This document shows, piece by piece, positions 52,001 through 60,618 of a stretch of 64,000 bases of DNA (position 1 is its first letter; the number at the start of each line of letters is the position of its first letter). The notes beneath the pieces were generated by a model, which did no database searches, was not told where the DNA came from, and was given only the letters and a program-made list of their open reading frames with translations. Made by a program: the position numbers and the translations under genes. Origin of the DNA: Paracentrotus lividus (taxonomy: Eukaryota; Echinodermata; Echinoidea; Camarodonta; Echinidae); assembly GCA_940671915.1 (NCBI GenBank), contig CALNVZ010003435.1, positions 12,090,373 through 12,154,372 of the forward strand. Reading direction: 5' to 3'.

Positions 52001-54122
52001 TTGTTGTATATTTAGACATTGTGGTTAGCAAAATTTTTAATATTATCGAATTGAAGTTGATAAAATCGGTCAATAACAGTATGAAAGCTCAATAAAGATG
52101 TATAATTTGATAAAGATTAAAACGCACAATATTTCTTACTGCATATATTACAAGGTGTCAATCATGAAATTAATAAGACCACTCAGAAATGAGATGGTAC
52201 CCCCGGATGCGCTAATTTCATAGTATTCGTAATCAGACTATGAAAATTACGCTTAGCTGAAAATGGAGCTAATTGAGGTTTTCCAATTTTCTGTTGCTCA
52301 CAAAAGAAATTAATAGTGCATTGTAATTTAAAAAATCTATTCAATTATTATATTTGGACTATAGATCGATTTAAACTACAACGTAGTCTCTGCCGGGTCT
52401 CTTATTTGCTTTATGGTAAGCTGAATAATGCTTGCAATTATCAATATTATTCTTGATGGATATATAACGGATATTATTTCTTTATTGGATGTAAAAAATC
52501 ACTTAATTGTTAACAACATTTATGTTCTAGATATAGACCAAATCCTGAGGTTGCCCATTTGTATGAACAAAAATGAGAAATGAGAATTGTCGCGGCAAAT
52601 GCATTCGCCCAAACCGATGCTTGCCATAAATTGCGTTTGATTGACGTATCAGCGCCTCCAAAAGATATGACAGTCCGGAGCTGTCAAGTATTAGTCAGCT
52701 TGTTGCCACGACTTGCAGAGAGGGCGCTTCGTGGGAACCCGCTTGTGGACAAGTTGTTCACTATCTCCGATTTAGTCAAGAAGTTAGACTTATGACGGTT
52801 TCGTGAAACGCCCCCCTGGTTACACGCATGGTGATGTCTTGTAATTTGATTTCCAACATATTTAATGAAATAAAACGATTTTATGAGGGTGGACCAAATT
52901 ATAATGAAGACTTCAATTCTATTGTAATTATTATCTGAATTCTAATTTCTAAAGGCAATAATTTGTTATTTTTAAAAGTAATACTTTTGTTTGATTGGAA
53001 TAACCAAAGTTGTCTTTTAAAATATCTCTTCTTTTCTTTTTTTTCTCTCTCAAGGAAATTTCATATTCATCACCATGTCTACTTATCCATCTAGGTTGTA
53101 CTTGTATGTGGAGAGCTCTAACAAGCCATGTAAAATAGTGTTTTTCTTTGTTTAACAGAGCAACTGTTTTTATAAATCTGCAAAATTCTGTAAATGGGAA
53201 ATTTCATTGCTGTGACTATCTGCATTTTGTAGGCCTAAGGGTGTGTTCAATGTTCATTTTCAAATTTTAAATGCCAACATGAATCATGATACAAAACGCA
53301 ATTACGAAATGCTGATATAAAGAGAAACAAAGTGGGGGTTTATTGTCCCCATTCCCGGTCGTAAAAGTAAACGTGTTTCAAATCTCCATTCGGAGGAAAA
53401 TTTAAACGCCAAAAAAGATGCGTTTTGAATCACGATCAGCTTTGATTTTACGACCTTGAGCATTGCGAATGCCATGAAATGCGACACTGAACACAATTAA
53501 GTTTTCAAACGTGTTTAAATGTGCTCTCGCAGTGGAAGCTTCCGGTTCAAGTGAAAAAATGGCACAGATTTTTGTTTTTGAGAGCGGGGAATTTAAAGAC
53601 CATGAACGTATAATCAGCTTTAAATTTTCGACACTGAACAGTGTACCGCTGATCTCATTCTGTGTTTTGTATCAGGATTCATGTACGAGTTTAAATTTTA
53701 AAATGAACATTGAACACACCCAAGTACTGTAAAACCATAATTTCTTTATGGAATGAAACATTTGCATATTACAAAAAAAATATAAAAATAAATGAAAAAA
53801 AATACAGTATTAATTTATGTACATAAATAATATGTACTACTACTTCACCAGTCCATGGACAGAAAATTCCCTCTTCTTCTTGGCTTATGCCTCGATGATA
53901 CCATAATCATATGACTTTATACCAAACCTAATAAAAACTGAGAATCTAATAACTAGAAATCTAATCTACACCTCACAAGCCTACAAGCAAATCTAATCAT
54001 TCTCCCCCAGTATTCATTGAAGTACAAGAAACACGTCTAGCACTACATACCTTCTTTCTCTTTACAGTACAGTGCATATCAAAAGAAGTTAATCCATTTT
54101 TACAGGGACCAGGCTTTTCATT

Positions 54123-54165
<43 letters not shown>

Positions 54166-57100
54166 TGTGAAATATGAATAACAAGCTGTGGTTTTAATAA
54201 AAGTAGAATTACAGTGAATCTTTAAAACATGCTTTATATTGATTTCATAATCAAATACATGTAAATCAGAGTAATATTTTAATTAAAACTGTTGGTACAT
54301 GTGACCTTCTGCTTCCAACATCATTTGACAAATGCACCTAATTCAAATTGCTCTGACATTTTTTTTGAAAGAATGTGTAATTTTGCTAAATTACTTTACA
54401 TGTAAACAGCATTAAAGGAAAACCCAAATCGAATCACAGATCTCTATCTACACAACTTTCAATAAGTCTAAGCACAGTAGATATGGGGCGATCTCACGCA
54501 TACATAATGTACCCATGTACTCATGAATGTGATCATGTGTGTCGCATCGCTAGTCTCCTTCTACCAGACACCGATTGATCAAGCGTTGACCTAGATTGCT
54601 TAACGATAGTACTCATGAAAGGAAGCACACAGTTCTGTGTCAATAATGTCTGTCCTTATCAAAACACAGGTTCAGTTAGGGTGGTATCTCACTTCTCGGA
54701 GACGTCTCTGCGACAGAATAGAAAATTTTGTCTCCATGAGGGATAAAGAGTATTAGAGACGTCTCCAATATCGTGGAGATGTCTCGGAGACGTCTCAGAG
54801 ACAGATTTGGGACTACTTCAGACTTTTTTTTCATAAATTGTCACGGAGACGTATCGGAGACGTCTCTAATACTTTTTATCCATTGCGGAGACAAAATTTT
54901 CTATTCTGTCGCAGAGACGTCTCCGCGAAGTGAGATACCACCCTTAGACTACAATCCAAATCTTACCGGACTATTCCATTAGTATCACTATCTAATATTC
55001 ACTCCAATATGATTTGACCTGCCTATTCTATTAGTATCGTTACCTAATATCCACTCCAATATGATTTTTTATAGCTGAATTCAAAGACTATAAGCCAATC
55101 TTTGATGGATTTTCTTCAAACCTAATAAATCATAATTTTCTTTTTATTTTTCTGCATTTTTTTTACAAGCTATCAAATTCCAGGGTGAACTTACCCTTTA
55201 ATGTGTAACGTAATAACCTGTTCTAATGGTGTAATCTGTACGCAGTGCGATCCTGATCAACTCAAATAGCTAAAATGCCTGATCAGACTTCATTGATTAT
55301 CTCTTACTTCACACCTATCATGAGGCCCCTTCAAGAAAACGATCTAGCGCCTGTTACAACACCAGCAAAATAACAAGATGAAAATAGACAGATAGGTAGG
55401 GAGAAAGAGAGACATAAACCTGGAAGAAGAGAGAAACTGAAACATTGATGAGAGAAAGGGGGTAAAGAAAAAGAGTATGAGGGAGAGAGAGGGAGAGGAG
55501 GCAGAAAAACATAAAGAGATATAAAGATGGGGAGATGAGGAAAGATATAATGTACAGAGTGAGAGAGAGAGAGAGAGGGGAAGAGAGAGAGGGGGAGAGA
55601 AAGAGGAATAGAAGGCAAGGGGTAGAACCTGGGGGAAGAGAGAAGAAAATAAAAGAGAAAGGGAGAGAGGGGGTGTGTCAATAGAAAAATAAGTTACAAA
55701 GAGAACAAACTTTGAGAATATTAGGAGTTGACCCAAAGAATGAGAGAGTGAGAGAGGTTATAAGAGTGAAATCAGACATTAGTTTGTCAAAAGAAACAAA
55801 ATATCAAAGAAGATAAAGAAAAATGAACTATATCAGGCATGAACCACATGAAAATATTTGCAAAAAGGAAGCAAGCCGATACAAATGCAGATCACCTGAA
55901 AAGTTCTAAACATGTTTGGAGGGTGATAAGCAAAAGAACAGATGAGACAGCAACAGCTACATGTAGAAAGATACAACAAGATAGAGAATCGTTTGATGAA
56001 GATACTTTGCTGTCACATGCTGTCATGTCATTATCAAGGACAGGGGTACAAACGTGAAGTGATACTACCAGCTGCTCATGACACGCAAGAAGCACACACT
56101 CACAATCGCCAAGCCGCGATAGTCTGCAAATTCTATGATCATAAAACATACAACAGGGTCTGAATCGTAAAACTATACACTGCATCTCACAGGCCCTGTA
56201 TTGTAGTTCCTTGACAGAGATCATAGGAAGCTGCAATGGTTTCACTGTATACTAGATATTCTTGAAAAAGTGTCAAATCACAGTCTGTGCTTGCAGACTA
56301 CTTCCAATGCTACGCCATGCCATCGTATTCACCCAAGCTGATAATGCATGCTGGGACACCCAGTTCCAACGACCCCTGACATTTGGGAGCACAGTCTTTG
56401 TATTTACCCCGTAGCTGCCTGGATGACTACATTGTACTTCCCAGGCACATACCTAATTTGCAGGCACAAATCCATGGTGTTCACTTAGTGGGGTCTGAAG
56501 TAGAAGGCTAGACTCACTTGTGTACTGAGGCTTCTCTAATCATCAGACCTCCTGGTTTGGGGGGCTAGCCTACATCCTAGACAATAATTCATTGAAGTGT
56601 CAAATTTGAGTTTGTGCTTGCAGACCAGCACATGATGCAGTATTTGGTACCCTGGGGTACCAACTAAATATCCACAATTTTGTTGAATTATCAATTTTAT
56701 TTTTAGCGCTACCCTGGGTTGCCAAACTGTCCAAAATTCTATATAAATTCTTGAGTAGTTATTATACTAAGTTAAATTTGTACTATTATTGTCATTAGAT
56801 AATATTAAAGAAGGAAAACAGGCGTTGTGATCATTGTTGCACCGATCAGATGACCATGAAATTAATACTCAGCGTGAAAACACTGTATAACAGTATGCTA
56901 ATGGACACGAGAGGGCACTGCACAACGGGTACCCCGGGTTGTAACAGTACCCTGGTGTACGGCGTAGTGCATCACATAGCCATGTCCATCGTTCACCTCC
57001 CTGATCGCACAATAGGCTGGAGTATGAAACTACAAAAGGCCATGGGCAGGACACTATTACGACACAGGCAGTGAGAAGCTGAACTAGTCTCGCCTCTAGA

Positions 57101-59995
57101 CATGACGCATTTTCTTAAATTAAAGCCTCAAATTGGAGTCTTTGCTTGCAGACTAGCAACTGACAGGCTTGCTGGATGGCTGGCTTGTGACGTCTTCGTC
57201 TTGAAGATGAAATGCTTGTGTCTTTGTCAGACAAGATGGGGGCTCCAGGCCAGGAGGAGTAAGTATGCAAATGGAACAGCTGAAGATTTTCCATTTGATG
57301 CTAATAACAAGCAAGTGCTACAAACCTAATACCTATCTTGATACTACAACAATAGAGTACTAATGCTTAATATTTCGCAGTGGTTTCAATTTCGCGACTT
57401 ACAGAACCTGATATTTCTGTAAAAAATGAATGCAAATACAATAAATTTGCAAAAAAATTCTCTCACGAATTCCATGTCTTGAATCAAAATCACAAAAATA
57501 TATGGACTTGAAATATATGGTGTTTACAGTACATATTTTTCGAGACAAATAATTGCTACATGCAGATGATTTCTCCATCAACCAGTTTCAAGCAAGCTCT
57601 ACAAAATATCTTCTACCACACTTTGAAATTTTAATGCTACCAATAAATTATCTCAATGACTTAATTGGATAAGTGACACTACCACAAAAAAAAAAAGAAG
57701 ACAAATATCCCAAGTTGGGGACTGATGATTGCTACCAGAAGACTTCTGATTGCAGATCTCATGCTGGCAAGTTACTCCAACGACTCCTAATAAGCTCTTT
57801 GGCCAATATATTTCTCCTATGATATTCCATTCTGTACATTTACCCTACAAAAAAACACCATACTTAACCATCATGACATGGTCATAACCGGTCATAACCT
57901 GTCCTGCACCTCTCGACGTCTCGCGTAAGCAAGAGTTCACAGAAAATCCTTGTGTCGAACACAGGGAGGTGCATGTTCTCAGGCATGCAGGAGCACCATG
58001 TTACATCCATGTCAAACACAAGGAACCGCAAGAATTGGTAGCCACTTGATGCAGGCTTTGTGACCCGCATATGTTGTGACCATAGCATGACTTTATTCTA
58101 AATGCTTGCCCTGAAGCCAGAATGTAAACCCTAACACTAAGGCCAATATTCTGGAGCAAAGACTGAGTTTGTACGAGTTGCAAGTTTGTGCGAAGCTATT
58201 CTTTTTCTGATGTTGACTGATGCATCAGACAAAAGAAACGCACAATACCTTTGCATGAACTTGCAAATCATACAAACTCAGTCTTCGGTTCAGAATATGG
58301 GCCAAAAATAATGATAGATCACCAAGCAATGAATTGAACAATCTCCTATATATTCTCCCAGGTATCTTTAAGATGTTCACTCTAACATCACAGATGATAT
58401 TTGCTGATTCTCATCAACAATCAGCATTGAGAGAGATTTAGAGAAATCTATACAGTTCGTCAGAGATAGAAGGTCATAAAATCAATCAATTCGTAAATCT
58501 CTATGACTGCATCCCATCTCGGAATATCTTTTATTGGATACATGAAATTTTCATCCATTATGGAGTTTAGATTCGCAATTGATTTCTCCGCCTAATATCC
58601 GGTGATGGATTTCTCTTTCATTCAAAAAGATAAGCCCACTACGAATATATCCCAGAATAGAAAATTATAAAAGCAAATAATCATCATTGATATTTGCCAA
58701 ATTTAGAAATCATCTGACTCTTTTTTCTATAAGAGTTGGATTTATGCATCAATATATTCATTAGTACTATGGCAACAGAAAAGGCAAGTTTATTGCTTCA
58801 CTTCACAACGTGCCATAGATATCCTCTGCCAAGACAATCAACAGACCATCAATATCATTGATAATAAAACATCTCAAAATAATTTTGATGAGGTTTCCTC
58901 TCTTGTGAGATCACCTGAATCCCTGAAAATGTAAATCTTTAAAAATTATTGTTAATCTAGCAAGCCTTAACCAACATGAGATCAATTAAATACCTGAAAA
59001 TATTAATATTTGAAAATTACTGTCATTCAACGACGTAGAATAAGTTCATCTAAATCATTGGCAAGCTAAATCTCCCAAACTTATTGGTTAAACTTTGGTG
59101 ATGGCTTGCCCTCAAGAGTTCCTCTACAATGACTGACAATCTACATCTTTGAAAGTAAATGTTACTCCACAAACTTTGGCTAACTTTTACCATTACGGAA
59201 TCATCCAAATCATGTTAAAAGGGAGATCATAGGTTTGATCCCCGGTCAAGTTATACCAAAGACTTAAAAATAGAACCCTCTGCCTTCTAGCCAGGCGATC
59301 AATATTTCAGAATGTAAAGGGGTAATGGTAACATTATGTAATGCAGGGCCCACTGGCAGAAAATTTCTTTAGATTTGAAGTGGCTACCCGGTGTAAATAA
59401 GTTACTTTTATAATATAAACTGATGAGGAAACAAGTTTTGAGTTATCACATTTCACGTCTTATCCAGGACGCTTCATCAGGCAGACGTAACTCAAAACAT
59501 AACTCCAGTTAAACAGTTTTTACTCATCAGTTTATGTTTGATTTACCTGGATGACTGAGAATATTTCAAAGAATAACTATATTATAATAATAATTATAGA
59601 TCAAAATCTTTGAAATTGTTTGCTTTTTAAACTTTTGCTTACCATCATGAGAAGCACTGACATAGATCCGGATCATCTTAGGTTTGGTCTTGCACTTCAC
59701 CACCGATATCCTCCCCAGGAGCATGTTCCGAACCTCGTCATCGTAAAGCGACAGATTCGGGTGGGACGACGACGACTTGTCCGGTGGTGGTTTCCCAGGC
59801 GACGGCGATGGTTGGGCCACGGGGACGGGAGCTTCTTGCCTGACTGCCTGTAAAGGTTGGGCCTGTGGGGATGGGGCAATCTCTGGATGGGTGGTGTTAG
59901 TGGTGGGCTGCTGTTTATCAGGGTGGGACGACGGAGGGTCCTTGTCCTTATTCGTCTCATCGGTGGACGGTTGGCTCGTACAATGGGTGCCCAAA
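36148..59995 (-). CDS. NACHT and WD-repeat protein, NWD1/NWD2-like (11 exons, 5' end missing)
   Basis: The eleven exons give 1,292 residues with consistent phases. Domains: a Pro/Ser/Thr-rich N-terminus to about 95; a DUF4062-like domain from about 104 (MIRIYVSASHDGDSEVERSA, then FDVVDMHWGIW); a linker; a NACHT ATPase with Walker A GCTGCGKS at 402-409 and Walker B LVVVIDGLD at 488-496; a winged-helix/helical part at about 540-900; and about eight WD repeats from about 915 to the end, several ending in VWD, VYD or IYN. This order is the NWD1/NWD2 pattern (STAND-class NTPases). Vertebrate NWD2 is about 1,740 residues, so this WD part is short and could form a single propeller. The family has been linked to signalling complexes; no specific role can be read here. 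The 5' exon(s) were not found: the first exon seen begins in phase 2 after an acceptor. Confidence 0.9.
36803..36927 (-). CDS. NWD-like exon j (WD repeat)
   Basis: Residues 1179-1220, YSLEGHTHPVDRLYLSDNG, then DRTIRVWDLQKG, a canonical GH...WD repeat. The acceptor is CTGAAG, less common than CAG; donor AAAAGG|GTAATA. Phase 2 in and 1 out fits both neighbours. Confidence 0.9.
37591..37775 (-). CDS. NWD-like exon i (WD repeats)
   Basis: Residues 1118-1178, ELEDPTRNFVVVYDLQSGQ, then CVAISSEGMCVVNG and SSILVWDLASGSM. Acceptor ATCCACAG, donor AA|GTAAGT in phase 2. Confidence 0.93.
37812..38047. mobile_element. Dispersed repeat, same family as 11500-11690
   Basis: ATTTGAGGATTCCCATCTTGA, AACTCTCTTTATTTTATGACCG and TTGCTCCTCTCATT match the copy near 11.6 kb in order. 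The left end ATTTAAAGGGAA mirrors the right end of the other copy. It is next to NWD-like exon i. Confidence 0.65.
38433..40178 (-). CDS. NWD-like exon h (1,746-nt exon: NACHT C-terminal part and first WD repeats)
   Basis: Residues 536-1117 in one exon. It opens NHLKDSAQFIEIPPLANDE, then a winged-helix region (AVARSLGYMTIARDGLSDAE, where NWD proteins have RALGYITASRTGLSE-like sequence), a helical stretch, and from about 915 WD repeats such as ELIVWDVVTQKPVRTLKG and PLLVWDLNARKLVHDF. Acceptor AATCACAG, donor AAG|GTGAGC. Vertebrate NWD2 also has one very large exon over this part (from memory). Confidence 0.95.
40243..40430. mobile_element. Foldback MITE in an NWD-like intron
   Basis: TATAAGCAAATAATCACC... 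is inverted as ...CATTATTTGCTTTATA, with arms of about 85 bases carrying AGGCAAATTATCACTTCC and AGCTGGAT. A hairpin nearly the whole length can form, 65 bases upstream of exon h. Confidence 0.8.
41359..41565 (-). CDS. NWD-like exon g (NACHT domain, Walker B)
   Basis: Residues 467-535, GLKRLHKDLAQLLKKVTAQ, then PLVVVIDGLDQFSDNEA with Walker B aspartates, and VKMVLTTRGKD (sensor-1-like strand). Acceptor TTTTCAG, donor CAG|GTACAT, phase 0 both ends. Confidence 0.95.
41645..41720 (+). mobile_element. SINE tail fragment interrupted by the Helitron-like element
   Basis: GTAAAAGCGCCTTGAGCA...CAATGGCACTATAAAACTC resembles a SINE tail. Joined to the sequence after 44703 it would continue into the TTATTTATTATTAA expected of such a tail. 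Confidence 0.5.
42990..44240 (+). repeat. ~80-bp minisatellite, about 16 units, with long C-runs
   Basis: The unit core is GGTTACGCCAAGGGTACGC, then an A-run, TTACGTACACTTTTGCCC, then a C-rich run and GGGGCAAACCTCTA. It is internal to the Helitron-like element. C-runs of 10-18 bases recur between units. Confidence 0.9.
44262..44480. repeat. A/T low-complexity tract
   Basis: (AAT/AAAT)n sequence with almost no G or C. Confidence 0.9.
44871..45211 (-). CDS. NWD-like exon f (NACHT domain, Walker A)
   Basis: Residues 353-466. It begins VHRRLHAELQHHTTLCQKHV, the conserved helix before NACHT, then VLHGCTGCGKSALAAM, a full P-loop (GxxGxGKS), and CVLRFVGSSPESSTPNQVF, the strand usually written 'RFlGTSp-Ss'. 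Acceptor CTTTTCAG, donor AGG|GTAAGG, phase 1 in and 0 out. Confidence 0.95.
45563..47252. mobile_element. Large inverted repeat (~500-bp arms), left arm split by a SINE
   Basis: AAATATGAATATGGGGTCATT at 45563 is answered by AATGACCCTATGTTCATATTT ending at 47252. Matching continues through CACCCTACCCTCTCAGAATT and, at the inner side, TACCCCCACAT...AAATATCTAGGATGAT against the inverted copies at 46740-46850. Without the SINE the arms are of similar length (about 480 and 520), with a ~400-bp centre. It lies in the intron between NWD-like exons e and f. Confidence 0.8.
45891..46196 (-). mobile_element. tRNA-derived SINE with target-site duplication
   Basis: Read on the minus strand: A box in GTGGTGTAGTGGTTCTGACTC, B box GGTTCGAATCCC, a body, and a 3' tail GCGCTATATAAGCAAG then (ATT)n. 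TTTTAT flanks both sides (45891-45896 and 46191-46196). It interrupts the left arm of the large inverted repeat, so it is younger. Confidence 0.88.
47388..47640 (+). mobile_element. tRNA-derived SINE, second family
   Basis: GTTGGTTCAGTGGATAGAGTG (A box region) and GTTGTGGGCTCGATCCTGG (B box), about 170 bp of body and a tail GCGTTTTATAATTTTTTTTT. The tail ends about 35 bases from the donor of NWD-like exon e, in antisense orientation to that gene. Confidence 0.78.
47675..47755 (-). CDS. NWD-like exon e (81-nt exon)
   Basis: Residues 326-352, LERILLPGPYRCQGVID then RAIAERTGG. The VIDRAIAER motif matches the LIDRAVA-type helix before the NACHT domain in NWD proteins. Acceptor TTCACAG, donor GAGGAG|GTCAGG (weaker than usual). 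The frame was chosen by phase (1 in, 1 out) and motif. An alternative frame (YWREFCSQV...) reads open but cannot join exon f. Confidence 0.78.
48281..48439 (-). CDS. NWD-like exon d
   Basis: Residues 273-325, MLEMEIEKGVFSPESSSD then IMWTHRVFKAIDSND. Acceptor TTCCACAG. Two overlapping donors exist: A|GTGAGG (chosen, phase 1) and GAG|GTACGT five bases on (phase 0). Only the first keeps phase with exons e and f. Confidence 0.85.
48750..49470. repeat. (CAT/CAC/CCT)n expansion with embedded exon-edge copies
   Basis: Over 700 bases dominated by CAT, CAC and TCC triplets; pure CAT at about 49013-49055. It lies between NWD-like exons c and d. Interleaved are copies of the exon c donor edge (48967-49010, 49217-49250, 49325-49357). 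Confidence 0.9.
48967..49357 (-). pseudogene. Copies of the 3' edge of NWD-like exon c
   Basis: Minus-strand reads at 49325-49357 (EEKEMYMAST) and 48967-49005 (EEEKDIYMASC) repeat the true exon end KEEKEMYMAS. A third copy at 49205-49250 keeps TTTCACTTACTGGAT (the donor region). Donors are intact in the 49210 copy only. Confidence 0.75.
49495..49756 (-). CDS. NWD-like exon c
   Basis: Residues 186-272, SFLNQKYERCLAPFRILAS to SSCWGKEEKEMYMAS. It continues the GPNFI/SFLNQKYE junction expected for NWD proteins (human form GP-F-LLG-KYG). Acceptor TGTATAG, donor A|GTAAGT, phase 0 in and 1 out. The 3' edge is followed by (CAT/CAC)n and degenerate copies of itself. Confidence 0.9.
50177..50379 (-). 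CDS. NWD-like exon b (DUF4062-like domain)
   Basis: Residues 118-185: DSEVERSALMEKIYPGLREY, then GYEFDVVDMHWGIWDTRIRD, ending STGPNFI. The ER-x(n)-P-x-L-R pattern and the D-x-H/R-W-G motif are typical of the domain. Acceptor TTCTTTAG, donor ATT|GTGAGT. Two copies of its 5' edge lie just upstream. Confidence 0.92.
50511..50800 (-). pseudogene. Two tandem copies of the 5' edge of NWD-like exon b
   Basis: The copy at 50511-50560 reads DSELERSALMEKD after a conserved acceptor GTTCTTTAG, almost identical to DSEVERSALMEK of the exon. The copy at 50697-50745 is more decayed. Flanking intron sequence is duplicated too (AAGAATTCT...AAATCAAT), giving units of about 165-190 bases. Confidence 0.85.
50803..51060 (-). 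mobile_element. tRNA-derived SINE, third family
   Basis: Minus strand: GCAGTAGTCTAGTGGTCGTA (A box), GGTTGTGGGTCCGATCCC (B box), then a body and a tail ending in CACGCTGTATAAGAG and AATTATAATCAT. It lies in the large NWD-like intron between exons a and b. Confidence 0.8.
51625..51767. mobile_element. 143-bp foldback MITE, copy 1
   Basis: CAGGAGGGCGTTTCATCAAA at the left is inverted at the right (TTTGATGAAATGCCCCCCTG). The arms include GGACTTGTCGGAC. Almost identical to the copy at 60770-60908. Confidence 0.9.
51830..52818. mobile_element. 989-bp element with perfect 22-bp TIRs
   Basis: CAGGGGGGCGTTTCACGAAA at the left is exactly inverted at the right end. The inside is AT-rich with one short open frame near the right end (52580-52795) that matches no family I know. 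No transposase. The first 15 bases resemble those of the 143-bp foldback element 63 bp away. Confidence 0.85.
53239..53721. mobile_element. MITE with ~32-bp TIRs
   Basis: GGGTGTGTTCAATGTTCATT...AAATTTTAAA at the left is inverted at the right (TTTAAATTTTAAAATGAACA...CACACCC). The interior is AT-rich. Confidence 0.82.
54126..54165. repeat. Poly-T run
   Basis: About 38 consecutive T, in the NWD-like intron between exons a and b. Confidence 0.95.
54676..54946. mobile_element. PIF/Harbinger-like MITE with TTA target duplication
   Basis: GGGTGGTATCTCACTTCTCG at 54679 is answered by CGCGAAGTGAGATACCACCC ending 54943, with TIRs of about 57 bases (one mismatch seen) and TTA on both sides. A 3-bp T-A target duplication is typical of Harbinger. 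Arms contain many GAGACGTCTC palindromes. Confidence 0.88.
55150..55206. mobile_element. Single end of a TTAAAGGG-type repeat
   Basis: TCTGCATTTTTTT...TTCCAGGGTGAACTTACCCTTTAA is the same end as that at 61241-61260. Confidence 0.6.
55385..55690. repeat. Purine-rich (GA/GAGAGG)n tract
   Basis: About 300 bases dominated by GA and GGAGA, in the NWD-like intron between exons a and b. Confidence 0.85.
56265..57160 (+). repeat. Three spaced copies of a short motif
   Basis: AAGTGTCAAATC--AGT--GTGCTTGCAGAC occurs near 56274, 56597 and (as CCTCAAATTGGAGTCTTTGCTTGCAGAC) 57126, suggesting a degenerate repeat of several hundred bases. Confidence 0.5.
59643..59995 (-). CDS. NWD-like exon a (Pro-rich N-terminus, start of DUF4062-like domain)
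   Basis: Residues 1-117 as numbered from the first complete codon. Low-complexity P/S/Q/T sequence leads into KPKMIRIYVSASHDG, the first strand of the DUF4062-type fold. Acceptor CTTCTTCAG in phase 2, donor GATG|GTAAGC in phase 1. Met codons inside (RNMLLGRI) could serve as an internal start, but the open Pro-rich stretch before them suggests coding begins upstream. The acceptor edge is present three times in tandem. Confidence 0.8.
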
Positions 59996-60284
59996 CTGAA
60001 GAAGAAAAGTAACAACAAAAATCAGGGTTAATATGATTTCTTTTATTTCCAAATTCAGTGAAATCTGGGTGGTTGGCTCGTACAATGGGTGCCCAAACTG
60101 AAGAAGAAAAGTAACAACAAAAATCAGGGTTAATATGATTTCTTTTATTTCCAAATTCAGTGAAAGCTGGACGGTTGGCTCGTATAATGGGTGCCCAAAC
60201 TGAAGAAGACGAGCAACAACAAAAATCAGGGTTAATAATACAAGTATAATTTCTTTTGTTTCTAAATTCAGTAAAAGCTTTACA
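59968..60284 (-). repeat. Three tandem ~105-bp units spanning the acceptor edge of NWD-like exon a
   Basis: Each unit holds GGTTGGCTCGTA(C/T)AATGGG, TGCCCAAACTGAAGAAGA, AACAACAAAAATCAGGG and AATTCAGT(G/A)AAA. Each contains the minus-strand acceptor (CTTCTTCAG or CGTCTTCTTCAG) and the first ~27 exon bases. Units 1 and 2 are almost identical. Confidence 0.9.
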
Positions 60285-60618
60285 GAAAAGACTGCTATTA
60301 AAGGAAAAGTAATCTTTATATGTAGTTAGGTGGTATATTTAAGTACAGGTTGATTTAATACAGTACATTATTAAAGGGGGAATGTGGTCTTTATAAGGTT
60401 GTAACTAGAGCAGTTTTACTTAGATCAAGATCTGATTAACGTCTGATCTAGATTTACTTTGGTAAACTATTTTATCACTTACACGTACTTTACACGTAAG
60501 TTGATAGTTTCCCATGAAATCTTGATTGTTAAAAAATTATACATCGCAATATATTCCAAGAAGCCTGATCAAAATAAAAAAATGCAATGGCAATTTCACT
60601 TGCTGCTGGTACCACCAC

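Noticed and set aside
52580..52795. 71-codon open frame in the 989-bp TIR element
   Set aside because: No transposase motif is visible; too short and unrecognised to call a gene.
55331..55736. Overlapping Ser/Leu/Pro-rich frames on the minus strand
   Set aside because: They are translation of a GA-rich tract.
59220..59270. AGGTTTGATCCCCGG, a B-box-like sequence
   Set aside because: No matching A box or tail was found, so neither a tRNA nor a full SINE can be called.
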